From the NCBI GenBank assembly GCA_963759545.1, contig CAVXAB010000027.1:164223-228222 (forward strand): DNA of 64,000 nucleotides. Reading direction: 5' to 3'. The translations under genes were made by a program, and so were the position numbers. Each line of letters opens with the position of its first letter. Within the stretch, counting starts at the first letter, position 1. Shown one piece after another: positions 55,944-64,000 of this stretch. The stretch is from Trebonia sp963759545 (GTDB lineage Bacteria > Actinomycetota > Actinomycetes > Streptosporangiales > Streptosporangiaceae). A model generated the notes under the pieces. That model saw only the letters and a list, made by a program, of their open reading frames with translations, was not told the origin of the DNA and made no database searches.

Positions 55944-57022
55944 TCCGGCTCAGCATGCTTCAGTTCCGCATCCAGGCCATCACCGCGGCCGTGACCCTGG
56001 CCGCCTTCGCGGTCCTGCTCGCGGCCACCGGGCCCCACCTGGCCAGCATTTACGCCGCCGACGGGCTCGACAGCTGCCACGGCAGCAGCTGCCTGAGCCC
56101 GGCCACCTACTTCACCGGGTCGCTGGTCAGCAGCCCCTACGAGGTGCTTTTCCTGCTCAGCACCGGGATCATCCTCCTGGCGCCCGCCGTGATCGGCCTG
56201 TTCTGGGGAGCGCCGCTGATCGCCCGCGAACTGGAGACCGGGACCGCCGCCCTGGCCTGGAACCAGTCCGTCACCCGGACCCGGTGGCTAGCCGTCAAGC
56301 TCGCCATCGCCGGCCTGACCGCCATGGCCGTCACCGAGGCGCTCAGCCTCATGCAGACCTGGTGGGCAGTGCCGATCAGCCAGGCCGTCGCCGACGGCTC
56401 CGGCGCCGGCGTCGCCCAGAGCCGGTTCAGCCAGCTGAACTTCGCCACCCACGGCATCACCCCGATCGGCTACGCCGCGTTCGCCTTCGCCCTCGGCGTC
56501 ACCGCCGGGGCGCTGATCCGGCGCACCGTCCCGGCCATGGCCGTCACCCTGGCCATCTTCGCCGCCCTCCAGGTCGCCATGCCGCTGTGGGTCCGCCCTA
56601 ACCTCGCCCCGCCCGACCGCACGGTCATCCCGGTCACCTCGCTAACGTCCGGACCGTCACAGACCGGACCTGGCGGCGATATCTTCACGCTTTACGCCCT
56701 CGATATCCCCGGCCAGCCCGGCGCCTGGCTCCTGTCCAGCGGGCCCGTCAACGCCGCCGGGCAGGCTACTAGCACCACCCCGGCCGCCTGCGCATCAGTA
56801 GGCACCGGCCCGGGCGGGGGTCCGCAAGGGAACGCCTTCGGACCTGGGCAGGGCCCGGCCGCCTTCGTCGCCTGCCTGGCCAGCCACGGCATCCGGGAGG
56901 CCATCACCTACCAGCCCGCCAGCCGCTACTGGCGCTTCCAGCTGACCGAGACCGCGATCTACCTCGCCCTGGCGCTGGCCCTGGCCGGGTACTGCTTCCG
57001 GCGGCTCAGCCGCCTGTCCTGA
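55940..57022 (+). CDS. ABC exporter permease
   Basis: 360 residues with about six membrane segments. The first segment is ITAAVTLAAFAVLLAATG, followed by a large external loop with DSCHGSSCLSP (a possible disulfide). LIARELETGTAALAWNQSVTRTRWLAVKL is the cytosolic loop facing the ATPase. A second large external loop (about 225-310) contains GPGGGPQGNAFGPGQGP. Part of the GntR-regulated operon; the substrate is unknown, possibly an antimicrobial. Confidence 0.85.
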   Translation: MIRLSMLQFRIQAITAAVTLAAFAVLLAATGPHLASIYAADGLDSCHGSSCLSPATYFTGSLVSSPYEVLFLLSTGIILLAPAVIGLFWGAPLIARELETGTAALAWNQSVTRTRWLAVKLAIAGLTAMAVTEALSLMQTWWAVPISQAVADGSGAGVAQSRFSQLNFATHGITPIGYAAFAFALGVTAGALIRRTVPAMAVTLAIFAALQVAMPLWVRPNLAPPDRTVIPVTSLTSGPSQTGPGGDIFTLYALDIPGQPGAWLLSSGPVNAAGQATSTTPAACASVGTGPGGGPQGNAFGPGQGPAAFVACLASHGIREAITYQPASRYWRFQLTETAIYLALALALAGYCFRRLSRLS

Positions 57023-57284
57023 ACCAGCCGGCGCAACGACGGCGCTGGCCGGCCAGCACAGACGCCAGCGGCATACCGGCTGCCTCGACACCGCACCAAG
57101 ACATGCCTTATATACGTCAGTTCTCCTACGGCTGGGCAAGACACAAGATCATGCGGGCACGGAAAGTGCGGGGCAGAACTCATTTGTGTCCGCTTGCGCG
57201 TCGGCCGACTCGAATGTCAGAGCCCCGGAGTAGTGTTCGATTATCAGCTTCAATCGAAGCGATCAGTCGAACGGGGTGACCTTC

Positions 57285-59001
57285 ATGGGATGGCAGGGAG
57301 ACCGCAGCCCGCGGGCGGGCCAGGTGCCCGGCCCGGGTGAGCGCCGCCCCGCGCCCCCGGAAGGCTTTGAGCATGGCGGGGCGTGGGCCGCGGCTTCCCC
57401 GTCCGCCGCGGTCGCGGCGGCGCTTGAGGCGGCCGCGGGCCCGCAGGACCGGTACGACGGCGCTGACACGGACGCGCTGGTCGGGATCGTCAGCCGGTGG
57501 GCGGCGGTGGAGTCGTGGGCGGCGGCGGGCAAGCTCGCCGCGCTCCGCGCGATGATGCGCGAGGACGGCGACGGCGCCACACTGCTGCGCCGCCGGCCCG
57601 AGTTGCCCGACGGCTGGGACGACTCGCTGAACTACGAGATCGCCGAAGCGCTGGCGATGGGCCCGGTGTCGGCGGGGAACCTCGCGCACCTGGCGTGGAC
57701 CCTCGGCACCCGGCTGCCCGGCACCGGCCATCTGCTCGCCGACGGCACCCTGACGGCAGCGAAGGCCAAGCTCATCGCCGCGATCTTCCAGCCGCTTGAC
57801 GAGGCCGAGGCGGCTCGCGCCGAGGCGCTGATTATGGGCGAGGTGGCAGGCAAGACCTACTTCCAGGTGGAACGCCTGGCCTGGCGGGCCGCTTTGGCTG
57901 TGGCGCCGGATGTGGCGGAGCGACGCCGGTCGCATGCCGAACGGGAGCGGGCGCGGGTGACGGTGTTCCGCGAAGAGTCCGGCGCGGTGGGATTGTCGGG
58001 CCGGGACCTGCCCGCCGCCCAAGCCCTGGCCGGCCACGCCAGCGTGGCCGCCCGCGCGAAGGAGTACGAGGCGTCCGGCGCGTTCCCCGGACAGGCCACC
58101 AGCGGCCTGCAGGCGCTGGCCTTCCTGCACCTGCTCAACGGCGTGACCGCCGCCGACGCGATCGCGTTCGCCCGCAGCGACGGCCAGCGGCCCGGCAACG
58201 ATGAAGAGGCCCCCGGCAGCGACGAGAACCCGGACGGCGGGCCCGGCCCGGACGGTGACTGTGGGCCCGACGGCGGCAGCGACGGCCCCGTCCCGAGCAG
58301 GAGACGACGCGGCGCTGCCCGAAGTCACGGTCCCGCTGGCCACCCTGCAAGGGCACGCGGCACGGGCCGGGGAGAACCGGCTCCTCGGTCCCCTTGACCC
58401 TGCCATGGCCCGCGACATCGCCACTGCCGCGGCCCGCTCCCGCGACTCCCGCTGGGAAGTCACCGTAGTGGACGAGCATGGGTACGCCGCTGGGCACGGT
58501 GTCGCACGGCCGAGACGCGGCGCCGGGCAGGAGCCGCGGCCACCGGGTATGAGCGGCTGCGCGCTGCCCGCGCGCATCAACATCACCGTCACCCAGACCC
58601 GGCTCCGGCTGCTGGCAGCCCACGCGGCCCAGCCGCGCTCGGGGGCACCGCCAGGCGGCTGGGACCTGACCCCGCGAACACCTGACACGTGGATACTGAC
58701 CCTGCCCGGCGGCCGGGAACTGGCCGTCCGGTTCGATGTCGTGCCCACGCACGACTGCGACCACACCCATCAAGTCGACAGCTACCAGCCAAGTCAGCGG
58801 CTGCGGCGGCTGGTCCAGGTCCGGGATCACGAGTGCACTTTCCCGCCCTGCTCACGACCAGCGCGCGAGTCCGATTTCGAGCACGCGGTCCCCTACGATC
58901 AAGGGCGGAATAACCGACGCCTGCAACGCGGGGGCCCGCAGCAGACGGTGCCATCAGGTCAAGCAGACACCCGGGTGGACAGTCACCCAGCCCAAGCCCG
59001 G
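57285..59001 (+). pseudogene. DUF222-HNH endonuclease, 5' part, frameshifted and interrupted by a mobile element
   Basis: Start ATG 57285 (GTG 57276 possible). The DUF222 region is at residues 40-300. A shift near 58290 leads to the second part, with HNH residues in RLVQVRDHECTFPPCSRPARESDFEHAVPYDQG. A further shift near 58905 leads to ITDACNAGARSRRCHQVKQTPGWTVTQPKPG, where the gene stops matching at 59000. The missing end WHEWTTPSGRTYTQEPWRYTA is found at 62091-62157 beyond the recombinase element. These proteins are abundant in actinobacteria and often repeated; many are associated with mobile DNA. Confidence 0.8.
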
Positions 59002-59010
59002 GAAGCGTGG
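58990..59010. other. attL-like junction of serine-recombinase element
   Basis: HNH coding sequence (CAGCCCAAGCCC) meets element sequence (GAAGCGTGG) across GG at 59000-59001. Confidence 0.75.
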
Positions 59011-59028
59011 TTCATATTGCCCTCCGGT

Positions 59029-61248
59029 TCAGGCGTTTGATGGTTTGAGCGAGTTGGTTGCCGTGCCGGCTGTGATTCGCTTGCGGCATTCGGCTTCGGT
59101 TTCGGGGGTGAGGGTGATCCAGAGCCGGGCTCCGGGTCCGCGTCGGGCAGTGAGGATGCCGTCTTTGATCCAGGTGTAGATGCGGGGCGGGCTGGTGCCG
59201 AGCCGGGCGGCGGTTTCGGTGATGCTGTACTCGCCGTGGGCGCGGGGCTGGCGGGTGATGTCTTTGTGCTGGTGGTGGGAGCGGGCGGCGCGTTCGCGGC
59301 AGGCGGCTTCGACGTCTGGGGTGAACGGGATCGCCCATTGCCGGGAGGGTCCCTGGCGTGCGGCGAGGTAGCCGTGGTCGATCCAGTACTTGACGGTCTG
59401 GACGGAGACGCCGAGTTTCGCGGCGGCCTGGGGGATGGTGAGCTCTGCGTCGCGGGTTGCCGGCGGGTAGCCGATTTTGTGGTACTGGCGGAGGTTGCCC
59501 GCGGAGTCGGGGTCGAAGGGGCGTCCGCGGGCGGTGCGGTGGCCTGCGGTGTTGAGCGCGGCGGCGAGGCTGGTGTTGTTCATGGCGGGCCCGAGCTGCC
59601 GGGCCAGGTCCACGGCGGCCGGGCTGGTGCGGAAGTACTGGTAGCGCTCGATGAGCAGTTCCTCGGTGGTGCCGGAGTTCCACCGCAGTCCGATCCGCAG
59701 CTTGCCGGGGTCGCCGGCGGGCAGGAGGGTGATGTCGCCGAGGAGGGTGCGCAGCATCCGTTTGCGGTCCTTGTCGCTGGTGGTCGGGGTGCGCCATAGG
59801 TCGGGCAGCCGTGCCGCGGTCCGGGCAAGCTGGCCGGGCTCGGGGAGCGGGGCCTGGCCGGCGAGTTCGCCGGCCAGGGCGGTCTCGGCGTCGGCCAGCT
59901 CGGCGAGCCGTGCTTCCCACCGGGTTTCGAGGGTGCGGGCGACGAGGCGGTTCTCCGGTTCGCAGGCCAGGAATGCCCGCTCGGCGCGGTCGGCCTGGTA
60001 GCGGGCGCGCTCGGCGGCGAGCTCGGCGGCGCGGGTGACGCGCTGGCGGCGGGCGGTGACCTCGCCGGCGGCCGCGATGGCGAGCTTGAGCTCCTCGGGC
60101 GCGATCGCGGTGAACAGGGCCCGGGTGACAGCGTCGTCGACGGCGGCGGCGCTGGCGTGCTGGCAGTCCGGGGCGGCCTGCCGGTCGGAGCGGGCGCGGC
60201 AGGCGTAGTAGGCGCGGCCTTCCCGGTAGTGGACGCCCATGTGCCGGCCGCAGCCGCAGTAGATGACGCCCTGGCATAGCGCCCGTCCCTCGCGCGGCGG
60301 GCGGGCGCCGGCGCTGGTCTGGTTGGCGGCCATCCTGGCCTCGATCGCGAGGTAGTCGTCCCAGGTGATGTATCCCTCGTGGTGATCGCGGATCAGCACC
60401 TGCCACTGGTCGCGGGCCACCGTGCGGGTGCGGGCGCGGACGCCGCCGTCGGCGTCGACCTGCTGGCGGGTGCGGTGCCGGCCGAACGCGTAGGCGCCGG
60501 CGTAGACCGGGTTGTGCAGCAGCCCGACGACCCGGCCGTAGGTCAGCCGCCCCCATTCCCGCTCGCCGGGCCGCCCGCCGGGGAACCGGCGGGCGGCGAA
60601 CGCGGCGACGACCCCGAACGCCGACCCGGACGCGGTGAACGCCGCGAACACGTCCGCGACCGCCGCGGCGACCTCCTCGTCGGGGTCCTTGATCACCTGC
60701 CCGTCATCGTCGCGGACGTACCCGGCGGGCAGCGGCAGCCGCAGCTCGCCGCGTTCGGCGGCGGCCAGCCGGGCGCCGTCGAGCCGGCTGTGCAGCAGGT
60801 GCAGCTCGGCCTCGCTCATCTGGCCTTTGAGGCCCAGCAGCAGCCGGTCGTTGATGTCGGACAGGTCGTAGATGCCGTCCGCGTCGACGACGAGGGTGTC
60901 GGTCAGCCGGGCGACCTCCAGCAGCCGCGACAGGTCGGCGTTAGAGCGGGCCAGCCGGGAGATCTCCAGCCCGAAGATCGCGCCGGCCTCGCCGGCGCAT
61001 ACCCGCCCCAGCAGTCCCCGGAATCCCTCACGGTGGGTGGCTGTGCGGCCGGACAGCCCCAGGTCGCAGTCGATCACCTCGATGCGCCCGGGCGCCCAGC
61101 CGAGCCGGGCGGCCTCGCCGGCCAGCCCGTACTGCCGGGCGGTGGACTCGCCGTGCTCGCGGACCTGCATCAGAGTGGACTGGCGCAGGTAGATCAGCGC
61201 CGTCCGGTCCAGGTGCGAGGCGGTGATCTTCTGCTCGCCGCGCGTCAT
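59029..61248 (-). CDS. Large serine recombinase with C-terminal MerR-like DNA-binding modules
   Basis: 739 residues from ATG 61248. Resolvase domain: catalytic Ser in ALIYLRQSTLMQV, with FGLEISRLARSNADLSRLL and DINDRLLLGLKGQMSEAELHLL. The recombinase domain follows, then a zinc ribbon (VIYCGCGRHMG...YYACRARSDRQAAPDCQHA) and a coiled-coil-like Ala/Glu/Arg helix. Two MerR-type helix-turn-helix units lie at the end: LTIPQAAAKLGVSVQTVKYWIDHGYL and YSITETAARLGTSPPRIYTWIKDGIL. The stop is only 27 bp from the attL crossover, the usual place of the int gene. It mediates element integration. Confidence 0.93.
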   Translation of the reverse strand: MTRGEQKITASHLDRTALIYLRQSTLMQVREHGESTARQYGLAGEAARLGWAPGRIEVIDCDLGLSGRTATHREGFRGLLGRVCAGEAGAIFGLEISRLARSNADLSRLLEVARLTDTLVVDADGIYDLSDINDRLLLGLKGQMSEAELHLLHSRLDGARLAAAERGELRLPLPAGYVRDDDGQVIKDPDEEVAAAVADVFAAFTASGSAFGVVAAFAARRFPGGRPGEREWGRLTYGRVVGLLHNPVYAGAYAFGRHRTRQQVDADGGVRARTRTVARDQWQVLIRDHHEGYITWDDYLAIEARMAANQTSAGARPPREGRALCQGVIYCGCGRHMGVHYREGRAYYACRARSDRQAAPDCQHASAAAVDDAVTRALFTAIAPEELKLAIAAAGEVTARRQRVTRAAELAAERARYQADRAERAFLACEPENRLVARTLETRWEARLAELADAETALAGELAGQAPLPEPGQLARTAARLPDLWRTPTTSDKDRKRMLRTLLGDITLLPAGDPGKLRIGLRWNSGTTEELLIERYQYFRTSPAAVDLARQLGPAMNNTSLAAALNTAGHRTARGRPFDPDSAGNLRQYHKIGYPPATRDAELTIPQAAAKLGVSVQTVKYWIDHGYLAARQGPSRQWAIPFTPDVEAACRERAARSHHQHKDITRQPRAHGEYSITETAARLGTSPPRIYTWIKDGILTARRGPGARLWITLTPETEAECRKRITAGTATNSLKPSNA

Positions 61249-61411
61249 CGCCGGCGCCGGCCTCTGGCCGCGGGGGCGGGGCCTGCCGGTCCGGCGGCGG
61301 GGCCAGCCCGGCCGCCAGCGCCGCCTCCAGCATGTTCGCCAGCGCGGCGGCCATCTCGGCCGGCACGCCGGCGGGCGCCCCCGCCGTGAGCGTCCCGGCC
61401 GCCGCTGCCAT
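61246..61411 (-). CDS. Small Ala/Pro-rich ORF upstream of recombinase
   Basis: ATG 61411 lies three bases after the DUF6788-like stop and reads MAAAAGTLTAGAPAGVPAEMAAALANMLEAALAAGLAPPPD. In the given frame it runs on into the recombinase gene to 61028; a true end near the recombinase ATG (61248) would need a shift. It may be a short helical accessory peptide or noncoding. Confidence 0.3.
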
Positions 61412-61414
61412 CGC

Positions 61415-61732
61415 CTAGTCCAGCTCGCGGCGGGACAGCAGCTCGAGGTTGACCGCGGAGATCTCCTCCAGCAGGTCCCGCAGCCGCGCCGACACCTCCA
61501 CGTGCTGCGCCACCGTCTCCGCCAGCCCGGCCGGCACGTAGACCAGCCGCCCGGCCACCTGCAGGTACGCGTACGGCCCGTGCAGTTCGCCCTGGGTGCA
61601 CCGGCACCCCTCCTTCCCGCATTTCCTGCGCTGCTCCACCAGCGTGCCGGGCAGGAACCCGCCTGCCTCCGGCAGCCGGGCGGTCAGCGCGGCGCGCCTG
61701 GCCCGCAGCTCGGCCGTGCCGAGCCCAGCCAT
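61415..61732 (-). CDS. DUF6788-like small protein of recombinase element
   Basis: 105 residues from ATG 61732. Core FLPGTLVEQRRKCGKEGCRCTQGELHGPYAYLQVAGRLVYVPAGL has a Cys-x4-Cys-x-Cys zinc-like motif and matches small proteins that accompany recombinases and transposases in actinobacteria. The C-terminal helix ends ELLSRRELD. Role unknown; a recombination accessory or DNA-binding factor is a guess. Confidence 0.7.
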   Translation of the reverse strand: MAGLGTAELRARRAALTARLPEAGGFLPGTLVEQRRKCGKEGCRCTQGELHGPYAYLQVAGRLVYVPAGLAETVAQHVEVSARLRDLLEEISAVNLELLSRRELD

Positions 61733-61742
61733 CTTGTTCTTG

Positions 61743-61754
61743 TGTGAATTCACA
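61743..61754. promoter_or_regulatory. 12-bp palindrome TGTGAATTCACA at element promoter
   Basis: Perfect palindrome 10 bp upstream of the DUF6788-like start, in an AT-richer stretch. Candidate operator for the element genes. Confidence 0.45.
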
Positions 61755-61795
61755 ACACAAGACAATCCCGTGAACAGCACCCGGAGTCAACGAGC

Positions 61796-62032
61796 TCACC
61801 CGGCGTGTCGCGACGAGACAGCCTCCATCACCGCGGCCAGATCCGCCAGGCCGCCGGCGCTGACCCGGCCCGCGGCCTCCGGGGGCACCCGGTCCGTCCA
61901 GGCGGCAGGCAGCCGGACACGGCCCAGATCACCGCCATCGCAGTCCAGCTCCGGCCCGCGGTGGCTGCGCTGCTGCCCCAGAACCCGCAGCCGCCGCCCC
62001 GCCAGCGGATGGAACGGGAGCGTGACCGTCAC
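61796..62032 (-). CDS. DUF5372-like small protein of recombinase element
   Basis: 78 residues from GTG 62032: VTVTLPFHPLAGRRLRVLGQ, a middle with DGGDLGRVRLPAAWTDRVP, and an end helix ADLAAVMEAVSSRHAG. This matches the DUF5372 pattern (FHPL-G, LP-AWTD), found next to transposase and recombinase genes. Upstream in-frame sequence to 62155 runs out of the element and is not used. Confidence 0.65.
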   Translation of the reverse strand: MTVTLPFHPLAGRRLRVLGQQRSHRGPELDCDGGDLGRVRLPAAWTDRVPPEAAGRVSAGGLADLAAVMEAVSSRHAG

Positions 62033-62079
62033 GAACGACTCTGAAACTTCACTAGCCCTGAAAGACCGGGCAGTAACTG

Positions 62080-62100
62080 ACGTGCTTCGGCTGGCACGAA
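62080..62100. other. attR-like junction of serine-recombinase element
   Basis: Element sequence (ACGTGCTTC) meets HNH coding sequence (CTGGCACGAA) across GG at 62089-62090. Confidence 0.75.
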
Positions 62101-62157
62101 TGGACGACGCCGAGCGGCCGCACCTACACCCAGGAACCATGGCGCTACACCGCATGA
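62091..62157 (+). pseudogene. 3' end of the interrupted DUF222-HNH endonuclease gene
   Basis: Reads WHEWTTPSGRTYTQEPWRYTA and stops at TGA 62155-62157. This is the standard last 20 residues of DUF222-HNH proteins, continuing exactly from PKPG at 58999. The stop is one base from the stop of the convergent hydrolase gene. Confidence 0.85.
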
Positions 62158-62158
62158 T

Positions 62159-63360
62159 TCACGCGGGCCGGCCGGCGGTAAAGCGCCCCGCCACTCGCAG
62201 CGCGTCCGCTGCCTCGGGCAGCAACGTCCAGAAAGTGTGGAACACGTGGGTGTCGACGGGGTACAGGTCCAGTCGCACTTCCGCGCCGTGGGCGCGGGCA
62301 CGCTCGGCGAGCCATCTCGCTTCCGGCAGAAGCGGGTCGCCAGTGCCCGCCTGGATCGCATTGGGGGAAGGCTGGACAGGTCGGCGGTTAGCGGGCTCAC
62401 CACTGGATCGTCGGCGGGATGGCCGGCGAGGTAGCTGACCGCGAACCTGCGGGCGCGCTGCGGCGTCACTACCGGCTGCGGGTCATCCGGTGCTGGATCA
62501 GGGTACGGGCACGACATGTCCAGCCAGGGGAGAACAGGACCACGCGGCCGGGCAGCAGCGTGTCTTCACGCCTGGCGACGAGCAGCAGCGACAGCGCCAG
62601 GTGCGCGGCCAGAGGAATCGCCGACGATGGTCACCGCCGACGGCGGGATGTCCTGGTCAAGCAGCCAAAGGTACGAACGCACGGCATCCTCGACAGCCGC
62701 GGGGAATGCGTGCTCAGGCGCCAGCCGGTACTCAAGACGGCCCGCTCCGATCGGCGGCCACGGCAGACGCACGGCCAGGTGCCGGTAGCCGAACGCGGAC
62801 CCCGCGCTGTAACAGCCGCCGTGCAGATAGACCACGGTGGCGGCTCTGTTTCCGGTGCGAGCCGCAGGCACGCGACCCCGTTCGCGTTGACTGGGAGGAC
62901 CGTGAGCCCCTGCGGCAGCGCGAACTGCGCGTGTAGCGCCTCATAGGCCCCGCGAAGTTCCCGCAGCGCGGCGTCCGCGGCGGTCAGGTCCGTGATCGTG
63001 CCCCATTGCTTCTGCAGCGTGGCAGCCAGTTCCCCGCTTGCGGCCCTGGCGGCACCGACAGCGCCGGCCAAGTCGCGCAGGAGCTGCCTTGCCGGCTCGA
63101 GCAGCGCCTCACCCCCTGGCGTCAGCTCCACCTGGTGGGTCGAACGGCGCAGCAGATCGCAGCCGATAAGCCGCTCCAGGGCACGAATCTGGCGGCTCAG
63201 TGCCGGCTGCGACACGAACAGCCGGTCCGCGGCACGGCTGAAGTTGAGTTCCTGAGCCACGCAGATGAACGCGCGCAGGTGGCGCGGTTAGAAGCGCGTC
63301 CGGTGGGTTTGCAAGCCGGGGCCCGCCAGCCACCGCGACCGTCACGGAAGCGTCGGCCAT
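62159..63360 (-). pseudogene. LysR-type HTH fused to HSL-family alpha/beta hydrolase, several frameshifts
   Basis: One open frame (63260-62631) joins a LysR helix-turn-helix (ELNFSRAADRLFVSQPALSRQIRALERLIGCDLLRRSTHQVELTPGGEALL) to LRGAYEALHAQFALPQGLTVLPVNANGV, the N-terminus of an HSL hydrolase. In other frames follow VVYLHGGCYSAGSAFGYRHLAVRL (oxyanion HGG), YRLAPEHAFPAAVEDAV, VGDSSG (nucleophile Ser) and TGDPLLPEARWLAERARAHG. The last is followed by YPVDTHVFHTFWTLLP, with the catalytic Asp and His. Shifts occur near 62865, 62590 and 62400-62530. The start (63360 or inside) is broken by an in-frame TAA near 63290. The substrate-binding half of a LysR protein is replaced. Confidence 0.65.
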
Positions 63361-63487
63361 GGCACCAGTATGCGCCGTTCTGGTTATGCGTCCACCACAT
63401 AACCGTCATGCCCGTTCGGTCTTTCTCCTCGGCCGACCCGCGGTGCAACCGTAGAGGCAGACCACCTAAACCGAAGGGACAGGAACA

Positions 63488-63930
63488 ATGGCCTCTACAA
63501 CCGGCACCGTCCGCCAGCCAGTCCGCAGCACCGCTGCGGCCGCCCGCGACGGCCCCCGCTGTGGCTCTCCGCCGTAGTCATCGTCGGCGCGCTCGGCGTT
63601 ATCTCACTGAGTTACTCCGCCATGTTCGACCAGCAGACCATGCTCGGTCATGGACAGCAGGTAACCGCTGCCGCCCGCGTCTGGGCACATTACGCCGCCG
63701 CCTACGACGCCGCGCTGGCGATCGCCCTGATCGCGTTCCTCGCCGCACGGGCCTACCAGGTGCTCGCAGGCGTCCTGCTCCAGGCTGCCATCGCGGAAAC
63801 GCTGCTCGCGGTGGTCGGTTACACCAGCCACCGGCCAGAGCAAATCGCCGCGGACCTGCTGCTGATCGCCGCGTTCATCTTCGCCGCGGTCCGATTGAGC
63901 CGCTACCCGTGCCACGACGCGGCCCGCTGA
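63488..63930 (+). CDS. Small four-helix membrane protein, one frameshift
   Basis: Start ATG 63488 with GGACAGGAAC upstream (MASTTGTVRQPVRSTAAAA). One base is missing near 63551, after which the frame reads LWLSAVVIVGALGVISLSYSAMFDQQTMLG and three more hydrophobic segments (AAYDAALAIALIAFLAARAYQVLAGVLLQAAIAETLLAVVGYTS; LLLIAAFIFAAVRL). About 147 residues. No family assigned. It is divergent from the LysR-hydrolase gene, whose protein may control it. Confidence 0.6.
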
Positions 63931-64000
63931 GCCAAAGCAAACGCGCCCTGCCGGGAGCCCTGGCGGGGCACTCGGGTTTTCTGGCCCGGTGGCCCTTCGC

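Larger units (their letters stand above)
59002..62090. mobile_element. 3.1-kb serine-recombinase integrative element inside the DUF222-HNH gene
   Basis: It starts and ends where the HNH coding sequence breaks off and resumes. Joining 58999 + GG + 62091 restores the frame Pro-Lys-Pro-Gly-Trp-His-Glu-Trp. Joining the element ends gives GCTTC-GG-GAAGC, a perfect 12-bp palindrome typical of attP symmetry. All its genes are on the minus strand: DUF5372-like, DUF6788-like, a small ORF and a large serine recombinase. No cargo of other kinds and no direct repeat beyond the dinucleotide are seen. Confidence 0.85.

Overview
The window is high-GC DNA with strong G/C third-position bias. Its gene content points to a filamentous-type actinobacterium: PAC2 protein, roadblock/LC7 proteins, DUF222-HNH endonuclease, YtrA-type GntR, two-component/ABC sets and mycolate-free lipoproteins. 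I cannot name the genus from sequence alone. No rRNA, CRISPR array or phage was seen. The only tRNA is tRNA-Sec.

Layout. 0-12.6 kb: a DeoR regulator and a MetE-like methyltransferase lie divergent from an oligopeptide-type ABC transporter operon. That operon has four tandem family-5 solute-binding lipoproteins, two permeases and two ATPases. Most genes in it carry one-base indels. 12.6-19.4 kb: DHA2-type MFS exporter with a divergent TetR, an Lrp regulator, a NarL-type response regulator and kinase, and an ABC-2 exporter. 19.6-28.9 kb: PAC2 protein, split M24 peptidase, 5'-3' exonuclease, PH-like membrane protein, Rieske lipoprotein, a large cell-surface protein, and a GH13 alpha-glucosidase.

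28.9-31.5 kb: selC (tRNA-Sec, UCA anticodon). Its last 49 bp are repeated exactly 2.4 kb downstream and bracket a CHAT-domain remnant, an EAL-DICT protein and an enoyl-CoA hydratase. 31.6-41.8 kb: asparagine synthetase, surface and secreted proteins, moaA, a lipoprotein, selB and selA. 42-45.4 kb: three roadblock/LC7 proteins interleaved with two DUF4388-like winged-helix proteins and no GTPase. 45.5-49.2 kb: VOC protein and membrane proteins.

49.3-54.2 kb: NAD-dependent formate dehydrogenase operon. The catalytic subunit (first gene) has an in-frame UGA at the catalytic position, followed by a hairpin with a GGUCU loop at +19 to +23, so it is a selenoprotein. Its usual N-terminal iron-sulfur head is encoded separately, at the operon end. 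selA, selB, selC and moaA in the same window supply selenocysteine insertion and part of molybdopterin synthesis; selD and the other Moco genes are not in view.

54.6-57 kb: YtrA-like GntR plus ABC exporter operon with a 34-bp perfect palindromic operator. 57.3-62.2 kb: a DUF222-HNH endonuclease gene is cut near its 3' end by a 3.1-kb serine-recombinase element (recombinase, DUF6788-like, DUF5372-like). The empty site can be rebuilt in frame across a GG crossover dinucleotide. 62.2-64 kb: a broken gene joining a LysR-type HTH to an HSL-type hydrolase, and a small membrane protein.

Many genes across the window have single-base indels that switch frame without loss of conserved residues. Sequencing or assembly error is at least as likely as true decay for most of these.
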